Below, one piece after another: positions 10,617 to 18,649 of a stretch of DNA of 18,649 nucleotides. The number at the start of each line of letters is the position of its first letter. Positions within the stretch are counted from its first letter, which is position 1. The position numbers were made by a program, and so were the translations under genes. The notes under the pieces were generated by a model. The model was not told the DNA's origin and made no database searches. It was given only the letters and a program-made list of their open reading frames with translations. The stretch is from Planctomycetaceae bacterium (GTDB taxonomy: Bacteria > Planctomycetota > Planctomycetia > Pirellulales > UBA1268): assembly GCA_947453875.1 (NCBI GenBank), contig CANGIH010000006.1, positions 1-18,649 of the forward strand, written 5' to 3'.

Positions 10617-11912
10617 ATGCGGCACGCACCGATCGACAGCGCCCTGTTCGTCTCCCACCGCCGTCAACTCGTGGCCCAACTCCCGCCGCGCTCGATCGCG
10701 ATCGTCCATGCCGCCGACATCCTCCCGCAGACCGGCGACGGCACCTTCCCGATCTATCCGGCCGCCGATCTTTTCCACCTCGCCGGGATCGAGCAGGAGG
10801 AAAGCGTGCTCGTCCTCGCGCCGCAGGCGACCGATCCGGCACAGCGAGAGATGCTCTTCCTCCGCCAGCCGAATGAGCACCTCGCCACCTGGGAAGGGGA
10901 GAAGCTCACGAAGGAACGCGCCCAGGAAATCTCGGGGATCGCGCGGGTGCGCTGGCTGTCGGAACTGCCTGGGGTGCTCCATGTGCTGATGTGCGAAAGC
11001 GAGCGGGTGTTCCTCAATTCCAACGAGCACGAGCGCAACGCCACCGAGACCGATCCCCGCGACGTGCGCCACGCGCGGCAGCTGATGGCCCGCTATCCGC
11101 TCCACCGCTACGAGCGCCTCGCGCCGATCATGCGGAGCTTGCGCGCGGTGAAGGATGCGACCGAGATCGACCTCCTCCGCCGGGCGATCGACATCACCGA
11201 CACGGGCCTCAAGCAGATGCTCGGTTGCCTCAAGCCGGGGGTGATGGAATACGAACTCGAGGCGGAGCTGATCTACGAATTCACGAAGAACCGCGCGAAG
11301 ATGGCCTACGAGCCGATCATCGCCTCAGGCAAAAGCGCCTGCGTGCTCCATTACAACACCAATGACCGGGTCTGCCGAGACGGCGACCTTCTCCTGGTGG
11401 ACGTCGGCGCCTGCTACGCCAACTACAACGCCGACCTGACCCGCACCTATCCGGTCAACGGCCGCTTCTCCTCGCGGCAGCGGGCCGTGTACGACGCGGT
11501 CCATCGTGTCCTCGATGCCTCGATCAGTCGGGCCACCGTCGGCACCACCCCGCGCGACTGGCGGCGGGCGGCGCAGCTGCAGATGAACGACGAGCTTCTC
11601 GGGCTCGGCCTGATCACGCCGGAACAGGTGGCCAAAGACACCCCCGACGAGCCGGCCTGCCGGAAATATTTCATGCACGGCTTGGGGCACTCCCTCGGGC
11701 TGGGTGTCCACGACATCGCGCCGATCAACGGCCCCTTCCAGCCCGGCTGGGTGATCACGGTCGAGCCTGGGATCTACATCCCCGAGGAGGGGATCGGGGT
11801 CAGGCTCGAGAACGACATCCTCGTCACCCCCAGCGGCCCGGTCGATCTCTCCGCCCACGTGCCGATTCGTGCCGACGAGGTCGAGCGGCTGGTGGGAAGG
11901 ACGGGAGGGTAA
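10617..11912 (+). CDS. pepP: Xaa-Pro aminopeptidase (aminopeptidase P, M24B)
   Basis: This 431-residue cytoplasmic metallopeptidase removes an N-terminal residue that precedes proline. The N-terminal creatinase-like domain covers about 10-170 and the pita-bread catalytic domain about 180-425. All five metal ligands are visible: D262 in 'LLVDVGACY', D273 in 'NADLTRTYP', H354 in 'FMHGLGHSLG', E383 in 'VEPGIYIP' and E398 in 'RLENDI'; H358 and the later 'GVHD' His match the family's substrate-binding histidines. Length is normal for aminopeptidase P. ATG 10617 is preceded by AAGGGA at six bases' distance, whereas the longer frame from 10218 overlaps the preceding gene's Q/P tail. It stands alone, with a 166-base gap upstream and 307 downstream; a housekeeping role in peptide turnover is likely. 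Confidence 0.93.
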   Translation: MRHAPIDSALFVSHRRQLVAQLPPRSIAIVHAADILPQTGDGTFPIYPAADLFHLAGIEQEESVLVLAPQATDPAQREMLFLRQPNEHLATWEGEKLTKERAQEISGIARVRWLSELPGVLHVLMCESERVFLNSNEHERNATETDPRDVRHARQLMARYPLHRYERLAPIMRSLRAVKDATEIDLLRRAIDITDTGLKQMLGCLKPGVMEYELEAELIYEFTKNRAKMAYEPIIASGKSACVLHYNTNDRVCRDGDLLLVDVGACYANYNADLTRTYPVNGRFSSRQRAVYDAVHRVLDASISRATVGTTPRDWRRAAQLQMNDELLGLGLITPEQVAKDTPDEPACRKYFMHGLGHSLGLGVHDIAPINGPFQPGWVITVEPGIYIPEEGIGVRLENDILVTPSGPVDLSAHVPIRADEVERLVGRTGG

Positions 11913-12219
11913 AACGGGATCGGCAGCGGTCGGATCGGGAAAAACCCGCGGCGGGCGGTGGTCACTCACCTCCAGACGAGTTTGCCCTGACCGGTTGCAC
12001 GTGGCAGAATTGGGGAAGTTTTCCGGCTGTGCGTGCGGGGGGAGCCGGCGTCCGCCCCCCCCCTGCCGATGCAGCCCCGCCGATCGACCCTGGGACTCGG
12101 GTGGATGCCCGATCCGAACAGGGTCCGCGGTCCCGGCTTGCCGCTGGGATCGGCGACGCGGATGACGCCCCGGATGACGCGCTCAATCGACGCGCCAGAT
12201 GACACGCGAGGAGTCAGTC
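11913..12219. other. Intergenic region upstream of the cytochrome gene
   Basis: 307 bases without a supportable gene. A G6 run (12037-12042) can pair with a C9 run (12055-12063) to form a hairpin that might end the aminopeptidase transcript. Short GGATGACGC repeats occur at about 12159-12180. I cannot place a promoter with confidence. GAGGAG at 12208-12213 is the ribosome-binding site of the next gene. Confidence 0.4.
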
Positions 12220-15200
12220 ATGGGTAGTTCCGCAGTCCGCCGCACCGGGCTTGCCAAGCCCCTGTCACGCTATTCCCTCGCTCTGCTGGCCGGCGGCCTC
12301 CTGCCGGGCGCAGTGGCCGCGGCAGCTGACAAGCCGATCCGCTTCGACCGCGACATCCGGCCCCTCCTTTCGGAGAACTGCTTCGCCTGCCACGGACCGG
12401 GCAAGCAGGAGGCGGGCTTGCGGCTCGACGACGGTGCGGCCGCGATCGCGGCCCTCGACAGCGGCGCGCGGGCGGTCGTCCCCGGCGACACCGCCGCGAG
12501 CACCCTGATCGCCCGGATCGTCACCGCCGATCCCGACACGATCATGCCCCCGCCCCACTCCCACAAGGAGCTCACCGCGGCGCAGAAAGACCTGCTCACG
12601 AGGTGGATCAACGAGGGGGCCCCCTACGAGCAACACTGGTCGTTCCGGAAGATCACCCGCCCCGAGGTGCCGGCGGCGGCGGGCGATCCCGGCAATCCGA
12701 TCGACCGCTTCCTCGAAGCCCGCGTGGCGACCGAGGGGCTGCCACTCAACGGCGAGGCCGACCGGCCGACGCTCATCCGCCGACTGTCATTCGCCCTCAC
12801 TGGCCTCCCACCGACGCCTGAGGAAGTGGCGGCCTTCGTCGCCGATCCCGCTCCCGACGCCTACGACAAGCTCGTCGATCGGCTGCTTGCGAGCCCCCAC
12901 CATGGCGAGGAGATGGCCCGCCATTGGCTCGATGTGGCCCGCTACGCCGACACCCACGGCCTCCACCTCGACAACGAGCGCCACATGTGGGCCTACCGCG
13001 ACTGGGTCGTGAAGGCCTTCAACGACAACCTTCCATTCGATCAGTTCACGATTCTTCAGCTTGCCGGCGATCTCCTCCCGGGCGCCACCCGCGAGCAGCA
13101 GACGGCCACCGGCTTCTCGCGCTGCAACGTGACGACGAGCGAAGGGGGCTCGATCAACGAGGAGCTCCTCTTCCGCTACGCCGTCGACCGCACCGCGACC
13201 ACGCTCAACGCCTGGATGGGGCTCACCGGGCAGTGCGCCGTCTGCCACGACCACAAGTTCGATCCGATCTCGGCCAAGGATTTCTATTCCCTTTACGCGT
13301 TCTTCAATTCGGCGGCCGACCCCGGCTTCGATGGCAACATCGAGCAGACGGCGCCGGTCATCAAGCTCCCCACCCCCGAGCAGGAGATGGAACTGGCGGC
13401 GCTCGACACGAAGCTGCCGGAGCTCGAGAAGCGGATCGAGGAGGCGGTCGCGCAGGTCGTCTACGTCGATCCGGCGACTGTCGATCCGAAGCCGGCCCCG
13501 GTGACGAGCGAATCGGTCTGGCTCGATGACGATCTCCCCGCCGGCGCCTCGGCGCAGAGCAGCCCCGGCGGGCCGACCTGGTTCACAGGGGCCCAGCCCG
13601 GCGAGGTGGCTTCGGGGGCCCGCTGCCTCGACCGCACCGCCACCGGCATCGGCCAGGATGTCTTCATGCCCGCCGGCGAGATCCAGGCTGGCCCAGCCGG
13701 TGGCGAGCTGTTTGCCCATGTCTGGATCGACCCGGCGGCGCCACCGAAGGCCGTGATGATCCAGCTCCACACCGACGGCTGGGAACACCGGGCCGTGTGG
13801 GGCGAAGGGGGAGCGATCCCGTGGGGGGCGGTTGGCCAGCCGTCGCAGCTGGTGATCGGGCCCCTTCCCGAGGCGGGGAAGTGGGTGCGCATCGCCTTCA
13901 AGCCGGAGAGTGTCGGAGTGCCTGCCGGCACGAAGATCGGCGGCTTTGCGCTGACGCAATTCGACGGCCATGTCCGCTGGGACAAAGTCGGCCTGTCGAG
14001 CACCGATGACCCGGCCACCGATCAAGCCCGGTCGTTCGCGGCCTGGTGGAAGGCGCGCACAGGAGTCGAAAAGATCGACGACGTTCCGGAGGCGCTCCGC
14101 GGCCTGGTCAGGGAAGGGCCTGAGAAGACGACTAATCCCGACGAGGTCGCGCGGATCCGCCGCCATTGGCTGCGCGTCGTGTGGCGCGACAAGCCCGAGC
14201 CGGTGGTGCTCGCCGACCGCGAGCTCGTCGAGACGCGTCGCACGCGCGACGACCTCGAGAAGTCGCTCACACGGACGTTCGTATTCAACGATCTGCCGCA
14301 GATGCGCGATAGCTTCGTGATGCAGCGCGGGGCCTACAACAAGCCGGGGGAGAAGGTGACGAGGGCCACCCCCGGATTCCTGCCGCCGCTGGCCGTCGCC
14401 GAAGGGGCAGTCCCCAACCGGCTCGATCTGGCCAAATGGATCCTCCTCCCGGAGCAGCCACTGGTGGCGCGGGTCGCCGCCAACCGGCTCTGGCAGCAGT
14501 TCTTCGGGATTGGCCTCGTGAAGACGAGCGAGGACTTCGGCCAGCAGGGAGAGGCGCCAAGCCACCCGGAGCTCCTCGACTGGATGGCGAGCGAATACCG
14601 GGAGAGCGGCTGGAACACCCGCCACATGGTGAAGCTCCTGGTGACGAGCCGGGCCTTCCGCCGCCAGGCGTCGATCGCACCGGAGCAGCTTGTGGCGGAC
14701 CCGGAAAACCGGCTCCTCGCCCGCGGGCCGCGGATCCGCCTCGACGCCGAGCAGATCCGCGACAACGCCCTCTTCGTTTCGGGGCTGCTCGTCCCCACGC
14801 TCGGCGGGCGCGGTGTCCGCCCCTACCAGCCGGACAACATCTGGGAGCCGGTCGGCTTCGCCGGCTCCAACACCCAGCGCTACGCCCGCGACACCGGCCC
14901 CGCCCTCTGGCGGCGGAGCCTGTATGCGTTCGTGAAGCGGACGGCGCCGCCGCCGTTCATGGTCAACTTCGACGCCCCCAATCGGGAGCAGTTCTGCGCC
15001 CGCCGGGAGCGGAGCAACACGCCGCTGCAGGCGCTCCAGCTGATGAACGACATCCAGCATGTCGAGGCAGCGCGGGCCCTGGCGACGCGGGCCCTCTCCA
15101 CCGGCCCGGCCGATGACGCAGCCCGGATCGACTGGCTGTTCCGCTCTGTGATCGCCCGGGGGGCGGAATCGGCGGAGATGGCGGTGGTGGCCGAGGAACT

Positions 15201-15366
15201 CGCCGCCCACCGTGGCCGCTATGCCGCCGATCCCGACTCCGCCAAACGGCTCGTCACCCTCGGCGAGTCGAAGGCACCGGAAAACCTCCCGGCCGAAGAG
15301 CTCGCCGCCTGGACGCTGATCGCCAACATGCTCCTCAACCTGGACGAGACCCTCTCGAGGAACTGA
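12220..15366 (+). CDS. Planctomycete cytochrome PSCyt1/DUF1549/DUF1553 protein
   Basis: This 1048-residue exported protein has a signal peptide (about 1-41, hydrophobic 'YSLALLAGGLLPGAVAAAA'), a PSCyt1 c-type haem domain with C54-F-A-C57-H58 (about 45-140), DUF1549/PSCyt2 (about 158-368) with a second CxxCH at C339-C342-H343 ('CAVCHDHKFDPI'), a beta-rich concanavalin-like insert (about 430-597), and DUF1553/PSD1 (about 726-1000). ATG 12220 is preferred over ATG 12199 because GAGGAG lies six bases before it. It is followed after three bases by a DUF1501 gene, the standard pairing in Planctomycetes, where both belong to large paralogous sets. Exact chemistry is not established for the family; covalent haem suggests periplasmic electron transfer, and polysaccharide breakdown has been proposed. 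The insert could bind a carbohydrate, which is inference. Confidence 0.93.
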   Translation: MGSSAVRRTGLAKPLSRYSLALLAGGLLPGAVAAAADKPIRFDRDIRPLLSENCFACHGPGKQEAGLRLDDGAAAIAALDSGARAVVPGDTAASTLIARIVTADPDTIMPPPHSHKELTAAQKDLLTRWINEGAPYEQHWSFRKITRPEVPAAAGDPGNPIDRFLEARVATEGLPLNGEADRPTLIRRLSFALTGLPPTPEEVAAFVADPAPDAYDKLVDRLLASPHHGEEMARHWLDVARYADTHGLHLDNERHMWAYRDWVVKAFNDNLPFDQFTILQLAGDLLPGATREQQTATGFSRCNVTTSEGGSINEELLFRYAVDRTATTLNAWMGLTGQCAVCHDHKFDPISAKDFYSLYAFFNSAADPGFDGNIEQTAPVIKLPTPEQEMELAALDTKLPELEKRIEEAVAQVVYVDPATVDPKPAPVTSESVWLDDDLPAGASAQSSPGGPTWFTGAQPGEVASGARCLDRTATGIGQDVFMPAGEIQAGPAGGELFAHVWIDPAAPPKAVMIQLHTDGWEHRAVWGEGGAIPWGAVGQPSQLVIGPLPEAGKWVRIAFKPESVGVPAGTKIGGFALTQFDGHVRWDKVGLSSTDDPATDQARSFAAWWKARTGVEKIDDVPEALRGLVREGPEKTTNPDEVARIRRHWLRVVWRDKPEPVVLADRELVETRRTRDDLEKSLTRTFVFNDLPQMRDSFVMQRGAYNKPGEKVTRATPGFLPPLAVAEGAVPNRLDLAKWILLPEQPLVARVAANRLWQQFFGIGLVKTSEDFGQQGEAPSHPELLDWMASEYRESGWNTRHMVKLLVTSRAFRRQASIAPEQLVADPENRLLARGPRIRLDAEQIRDNALFVSGLLVPTLGGRGVRPYQPDNIWEPVGFAGSNTQRYARDTGPALWRRSLYAFVKRTAPPPFMVNFDAPNREQFCARRERSNTPLQALQLMNDIQHVEAARALATRALSTGPADDAARIDWLFRSVIARGAESAEMAVVAEELAAHRGRYAADPDSAKRLVTLGESKAPENLPAEELAAWTLIANMLLNLDETLSRN

Positions 15367-15369
15367 TCC

Positions 15370-16890
15370 ATGGCCCACCCGCTCCCCTCCGGCCTCGACC
15401 TCAATCTCCAGGCCTGCCGCCGTGCGTTTCTTCGCCGCTCTGGCGTCGGCGCCGGTGCCGCGGCGCTTGCGCTCCTCGAGAGCCGCCGTGGCGGCGGGCT
15501 CTTTGCAAAGGCCGGCGCCGCCGCCATCGATCCGACCGCGATCCGCCCCCCCTCGCCGCGCGTCCACCCGCCCCTCCCCGGGCTGCCGCATCATGCACCC
15601 AAGGCGCGGAGCGTGATCTACATCCACCCCAACGGCGGCCCCTCGCAGATCGACCTCTGGGACTACAAGCCGAAGCTCCAGGAATACTTCGACAAGGATC
15701 TCCCCCCGAGCGTCCGCGGCGATCAGCGGCTCTCGACGATGACCAGCGGCCAGCAGCGATTCCCGGTGGCGCCGTCGAAGTTCAAGTTCGAGCAGCGCGG
15801 GGCCTGCGGCCGGTGGATCAACGCCGAACTGCTCCCGCACACGGCCGGGATCGTCGACGACGTGGCACTGGTCAAGAGCGTGTTCACCAACGCCATCAAC
15901 CACGACCCCGCCTGCACCTACGTGATGACCGGCAGCGAGGTGCCCGGCAAGGGGAGCCTGGGGAGCTGGCTCGCCTACGGCCTGGGGAGCGAGAACGACG
16001 ATCTCCCGGCATTCGTCGTCTTCACGCCGCAACCCGACATCAATCCCTCGCAGGCGCTGTTCACGCGGATGTGGTCGAGCGGCTTCCTCCCCACCCGCTT
16101 CACCGGTGTCGCGATGCGTGGCTCGGGGGATCCGGTCCTCTATCTCCCCAACCCCGATGGCGTGACCCGGGCCGACCGGCGCGTGATGCTCGACGCCCTC
16201 GGCAAGCTCAACGCCCGCGGCCATGAGCGCTTCCACGATCCCGAGACGCAAACCCGCATCGCGCAGTATGAAATGGCCTTCCGGATGCAGGCGAGCGTGC
16301 CCGATCTGGTCGACCTCACCGGCGAATCGGCGCAGACGCTCGCCATGTATGGCGACGACGTCAACAAGCCCGGTTCCTTCACCCACAGCCTGATCCTCGC
16401 CCGGCGGCTGGTGGAGCGCGGTGTGCGCGTCGTGCAGATCCTCCACCGCGGCTGGGACCACCACGGCAATCTCCCGAGCGACCTCAAGGCCCAGTGCCTC
16501 GACACCGACCAGGCGACCGCGGCGCTCGTCAAGGATCTCAAGGCCCGCGGCATGCTCGACGACACGCTCGTCGTCTGGGGAGGGGAATTCGGCCGGACGG
16601 TCTATTCGCAGGGGACGCTCACGGCTGAGACTTACGGCCGCGACCACCATCCGCGCAACTTCTGCATGTGGATGGCCGGCGGCGGCACCAAGGGGGGGAC
16701 GGTCCTCGGGGAAACCGACGACTTCAGCTACAACATCGTCGAGAACCCCGTCGACGTGAACTCCTTCAACGCCACGATCCTCCATCTGATGGGGATCGAC
16801 CACGAGCGCTTCACGTTCAAGTTCCAAGGCCTCGACCAGCGGCTCACGGGCGTCGAGGAGCAGCACGTCCTCAAGTCGCTGCTGGCGTAA
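15370..16890 (+). CDS. DUF1501 protein, Tat-exported
   Basis: This 506-residue protein carries a twin-arginine type leader, 'RRAFLRRSGVGAGAAALALL' (about 17-36), so it should be folded in the cytoplasm and exported. The rest is a DUF1501 domain, a sulfatase/alkaline-phosphatase-like fold: 'KARSVIYIHPNGGPSQIDLW' near the start, 'HDPACTYVMTGSEVPGKGS' in the middle, 'HRGWDHHGN' and 'VVWGGEFGRT' later, and 'GRDHHPRNFCMWMAGGG' near the end, with His and Asp clusters suited to metal binding. The start lies 3 bases after the cytochrome stop, with GAGGA at 15357-15361, so the two form one transcription unit and probably work together in the periplasm. Substrate is unknown. Confidence 0.93.
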   Translation: MAHPLPSGLDLNLQACRRAFLRRSGVGAGAAALALLESRRGGGLFAKAGAAAIDPTAIRPPSPRVHPPLPGLPHHAPKARSVIYIHPNGGPSQIDLWDYKPKLQEYFDKDLPPSVRGDQRLSTMTSGQQRFPVAPSKFKFEQRGACGRWINAELLPHTAGIVDDVALVKSVFTNAINHDPACTYVMTGSEVPGKGSLGSWLAYGLGSENDDLPAFVVFTPQPDINPSQALFTRMWSSGFLPTRFTGVAMRGSGDPVLYLPNPDGVTRADRRVMLDALGKLNARGHERFHDPETQTRIAQYEMAFRMQASVPDLVDLTGESAQTLAMYGDDVNKPGSFTHSLILARRLVERGVRVVQILHRGWDHHGNLPSDLKAQCLDTDQATAALVKDLKARGMLDDTLVVWGGEFGRTVYSQGTLTAETYGRDHHPRNFCMWMAGGGTKGGTVLGETDDFSYNIVENPVDVNSFNATILHLMGIDHERFTFKFQGLDQRLTGVEEQHVLKSLLA

Positions 16891-16948
16891 GCGACCCACA
16901 AAGCGCAGCGCGCGCCGCACCACGCTCACCACTCGGCACCGCCAGCAA

Positions 16949-17081
16949 GGGGTCGCCCGTGCTCCGAGAGCCGGCCTCGCCGGTCAGCGAAGCCCGGAGG
17001 GCGAAAGCGCAAGCGGCGCGGAGAGAGCCGAGGCCATGGATAGCCGAGGCGAACGTTCGGCGACGGGGCACGGGCGACCCC
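16949..17081. repeat. 133-nt element bounded by 18-nt inverted repeats
   Basis: The outer arms GGGGTCGCCCGTGC (16949-16962) and GCACGGGCGACCCC (17068-17081) match perfectly; they extend inward through a T-G pair and three more pairs to 18 positions. Inside, GGCCTCG (about 16973) and CGAGGCC (about 17029) can pair too. The purine-rich middle (GGAGGGCGAAAGCGCAAGCGG) would form loops. Candidates are a structured RNA, a large processing or termination hairpin, or a small palindromic mobile element; no target-site duplication is visible. Confidence 0.6.
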
Positions 17082-17172
17082 GAAGCCACGCTTGGCCCGA
17101 ATCGGGGAAGCCCACAGAGAGCCTTGGCCCGGATGCCAGCCCCCCTCCGCGCTCACCCGGCCGCCCGAATCC

Positions 17173-17180
17173 GGTATGCT
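17173..17180 (+). promoter_or_regulatory. Candidate -10 element for the FKBP gene
   Basis: GGTATGCT gives -10-like TATGCT, 45 bases before the ATG, leaving a leader of about 39 bases that contains AGAGGA. It is identical to the octamer before the response regulator. No clear -35 at the usual spacing. Confidence 0.35.
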
Positions 17181-17225
17181 CGTTGCGACGATTTCACTCA
17201 GAGGAATCCCAGAGGAACCCGTTCC

Positions 17226-17702
17226 ATGCGTCTGTTCGCCTGCTCCCTGCTCCTCCTGGCGTTCGCCATCACCCTTCCGGAGACTTCCGTGTCCGCCGCT
17301 GATACCGACGTTCCCCTCCCCACGCTCCCCAAGGGTGCAGGCGTCCTCGATGCCGATCCCCCCACGACATTCACGAAGACCGCCTCCGGTCTGCAATACC
17401 GCGTGCTCCGCAAGGGCGCCGGCGTGAACCCCAAGGCGAGCAACACCGTGAAGGTCAACTACCACGGCTGGCTCGACGACGGGAAGGTGTTCGACAGCTC
17501 CTACAAGCGCGGCGAGCCGATCGAGTTCGGGCTCAACCAGGTGATCCCCGGCTGGACCGAAGGGATGCAGCTGGTCGGCAAGGGGGGGATGATCGAGCTC
17601 CTCATCCCCAGCAACCTCGGCTACGGCAAGCGCGGGGCGGGCGGGGCGATCCCCCCCGACGCCACGCTCCACTTCCTCGTCGAGCTCCTCGACGTCCGCT
17701 GA
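17226..17702 (+). CDS. Exported FKBP-type peptidyl-prolyl cis-trans isomerase
   Basis: This 158-residue protein has an N-terminal signal peptide (about 1-24, 'LFACSLLLLAFAI', cleavage probably after 'SVSA') and a single FKBP domain (about 51-158). The active-site pattern is clear: 'VKVNYHGWLDDGKVFDSSY', then 'EFGLNQVIPGWTEGMQLV', 'GGMIELLIPSNLGYG' and 'IPPDATLHFLVELLDV'. It should speed proline isomerisation during folding of exported proteins. There is no N-terminal dimerisation domain of the FkpA/Mip kind, so it resembles the compact periplasmic FKBPs. ATG 17226 is supported by AGAGGA nine bases upstream and by the signal peptide; the longer open frame from 16668 is a shadow. A strong terminator follows, so the gene is probably transcribed alone. 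Confidence 0.93.
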   Translation: MRLFACSLLLLAFAITLPETSVSAADTDVPLPTLPKGAGVLDADPPTTFTKTASGLQYRVLRKGAGVNPKASNTVKVNYHGWLDDGKVFDSSYKRGEPIEFGLNQVIPGWTEGMQLVGKGGMIELLIPSNLGYGKRGAGGAIPPDATLHFLVELLDVR

Positions 17703-17731
17703 AGCCCGGTCGAGGTCGGTCAGTCACACAG

Positions 17732-17768
17732 ACGGCCCGCGCGGGGCGATCCCGCGCGGGCCGTTTTT
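17732..17768 (+). terminator. Rho-independent terminator between convergent genes
   Basis: A 14-bp perfect stem (ACGGCCCGCGCGGG, 17732-17745, with CCCGCGCGGGCCGT, 17751-17764) with a GCGAT loop runs into TTTTT at 17764-17768. It lies 30 bases after the FKBP stop. On the opposite strand the stem is not followed by a T-run, so it mainly serves FKBP. Confidence 0.88.
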
Positions 17769-17835
17769 CATGTCGGGAGCATCGATCCCCGTCTTGCGAT
17801 CGGTCCAGCAGCAGCGGGTTTCCCGCAGCAGGCGG

Positions 17836-18649
17836 CTATCGCATCTCCGCCGTCAGCGCCATCACTACCGGCGCCGTCGGATCGTCTCCCTTGACCAGGT
17901 CGATCCGCTCGATACTCGTCTCCTTGCCGGGATGGATGACGAGCTTGCGCATCTGCCGGCCGGCGAGGTCGAAGGCATATTCGCTCTCAGGCACATCGAC
18001 GCGGCGGATGTAGTCGGCGAAATGGCGGCCATTGACGAGCGGATGATCCTCGGTCGTGCCGTCGGCGTAGACGAGCCGCACGATCATCGAGGTCGATTCC
18101 TCCCGGGTCGCGGGCCAGCCCCAGCCGGAGATCCCTCCAAGGATGTGGATCGCCGCGGCCGGGCTCCCCAAGGGGAGCGACACGGCCTTGGGCATCTGCG
18201 GGGCGATCTTCCCCTGCGGGCCGTGGAGCATGACGGCGTTGCGGATCGTGTCTCCCTGCGGATCGACGAGCACGAAAGGCACGCTCCCCACCATCTTCGG
18301 CTTCCAATCGGGGAAGACGAGGCGCTCGATCTCCCCATCCGGCTCGAAGAACATCCCCTTCGTCGTCACGACCGTGGCCGCCTTGTCGAGCGGCAGCGGG
18401 ACATACTTCCCCTTGGCGGTGAGGAACGCGAGGAGATCGGCGAATCCCTTCGGCTGGATCTGCTTCTCGAAGCCGACCGGCATGAGCGAATTGGGGGAGG
18501 GCTGGAATTCGTCGATCTCGTCGCGCTGGATCGGATGCCGCTTCCCCTCGGCGTCGACCAGTTCCACGGCCGTCCGGCTCTCGGCGGCAAGCAGCCCCGT
18601 GACGACGCGGCCGTCGTCGGTGGTCACCGTCCAGGAACGGTAGTTGCCC
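17836..18649 (-). CDS. PVC-type haem-binding protein, C-terminal part (5' end outside window)
   Basis: The frame enters from the window edge and reads 'NYRSWTVTTDDGRVVTGLL', followed by 'PIQRDEIDEFQPSPNSLMP' and 'GFADLLAFLTAKGKYVPL'. This is the end of the haem-binding region of PVC-type CxxCH proteins (membrane-bound dehydrogenase-like, large planctomycete proteins with a propeller and a c-type cytochrome domain). The CxxCH itself would lie upstream, beyond the window. After it comes a beta-rich domain of about 170 residues ('ERLVFPDWKPKMVGSVPF', 'IHILGGISGWGWP', 'VRLVYADGTTEDHPL', 'HFADYIRRVDVPES'), ending at TGA 17836. Likely periplasmic, perhaps oxidising a sugar or related substrate and passing electrons on. 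It converges on the FKBP gene. Confidence 0.88.
   Translation of the reverse strand, partial: GNYRSWTVTTDDGRVVTGLLAAESRTAVELVDAEGKRHPIQRDEIDEFQPSPNSLMPVGFEKQIQPKGFADLLAFLTAKGKYVPLPLDKAATVVTTKGMFFEPDGEIERLVFPDWKPKMVGSVPFVLVDPQGDTIRNAVMLHGPQGKIAPQMPKAVSLPLGSPAAAIHILGGISGWGWPATREESTSMIVRLVYADGTTEDHPLVNGRHFADYIRRVDVPESEYAFDLAGRQMRKLVIHPGKETSIERIDLVKGDDPTAPVVMALTAEMR

Larger units (their letters stand above)
16891..17225. other. Intergenic region before the FKBP gene
   Basis: 335 bases with no gene I can support; open frames crossing it continue from the preceding gene's shadow frames. It contains the 133-nt inverted-repeat element (16949-17081), a palindrome CGAACGTTCG at 17050-17059, the -10-like element at 17173-17180 and the FKBP ribosome-binding site AGAGGA at 17211-17216. 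Confidence 0.5.

Noticed and set aside
12787..16932. A 1381-codon open frame on the minus strand across the cytochrome and DUF1501 genes
   Set aside because: It is exactly antisense to two clear genes, rich in Arg, Glu, Val and His with no domain; typical of stop-poor GC-rich antisense frames.
16668..17225. Long frame reaching the FKBP gene from inside DUF1501
   Set aside because: Arg-rich shadow translation; the FKBP signal peptide and ribosome-binding site fix the start at 17226.

Overview
The window is GC-rich bacterial DNA that reads as a member of the Planctomycetes (Pirellulales-like). Three things point there: a paired planctomycete cytochrome (PSCyt1/DUF1549/DUF1553) and DUF1501 gene, the end of a PVC-type haem-binding dehydrogenase-like protein with its usual C-terminal beta domain, and two long surface-type proteins that begin with the planctomycete 'LExR' N-terminal motif instead of an ordinary signal peptide. 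This assignment is inferred from gene families, not from a marker gene. I saw no rRNA, tRNA, CRISPR array, intact insertion sequence or phage gene.

Layout. (1) 1-2638 is a gene graveyard. It holds a nucleotidyltransferase gene broken by a one-base frameshift, a minus-strand TIG/IPT-repeat surface-protein pseudogene with at least three lesions, a second minus-strand remnant of unknown family, a 20-bp tandem duplication and a 28-bp sequence present twice. (2) 2639-4790 is an OmpR-type response regulator and a CusS-like histidine kinase that overlap by 8 bases. (3) 5151-9764 is one 1537-residue cellulase: CBM2, GH5, Calx-beta, TP linker, Calx-beta, GH9, CBM3c, TP linker, CBM2. (4) 10001-11912 holds a small membrane protein with a Q/P-rich tail and an aminopeptidase P. 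(5) 12220-16890 is the planctomycete cytochrome/DUF1501 pair, almost touching. (6) 17226-17702 is an exported FKBP-type peptidyl-prolyl isomerase followed by a strong terminator. (7) 17836-18649 is the 3' part of a convergent PVC-type haem-binding gene that leaves the window.

How the parts fit. The two-component pair stands directly upstream of the cellulase on the same strand, so it is a candidate regulator of it, but the 360-bp gap means this is only inference. The cellulase joins two catalytic families and three carbohydrate-binding modules, so it should act on crystalline and amorphous cellulose outside the cell. The cytochrome/DUF1501 pair, the exported isomerase and the haem-binding protein all belong to envelope functions. 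The most novel points are the apparent insertion of the GH5 domain inside a Calx-beta domain, the shared LExR N-terminus on an intact and a dead gene, and a 133-nt inverted-repeat element at 16949-17081.
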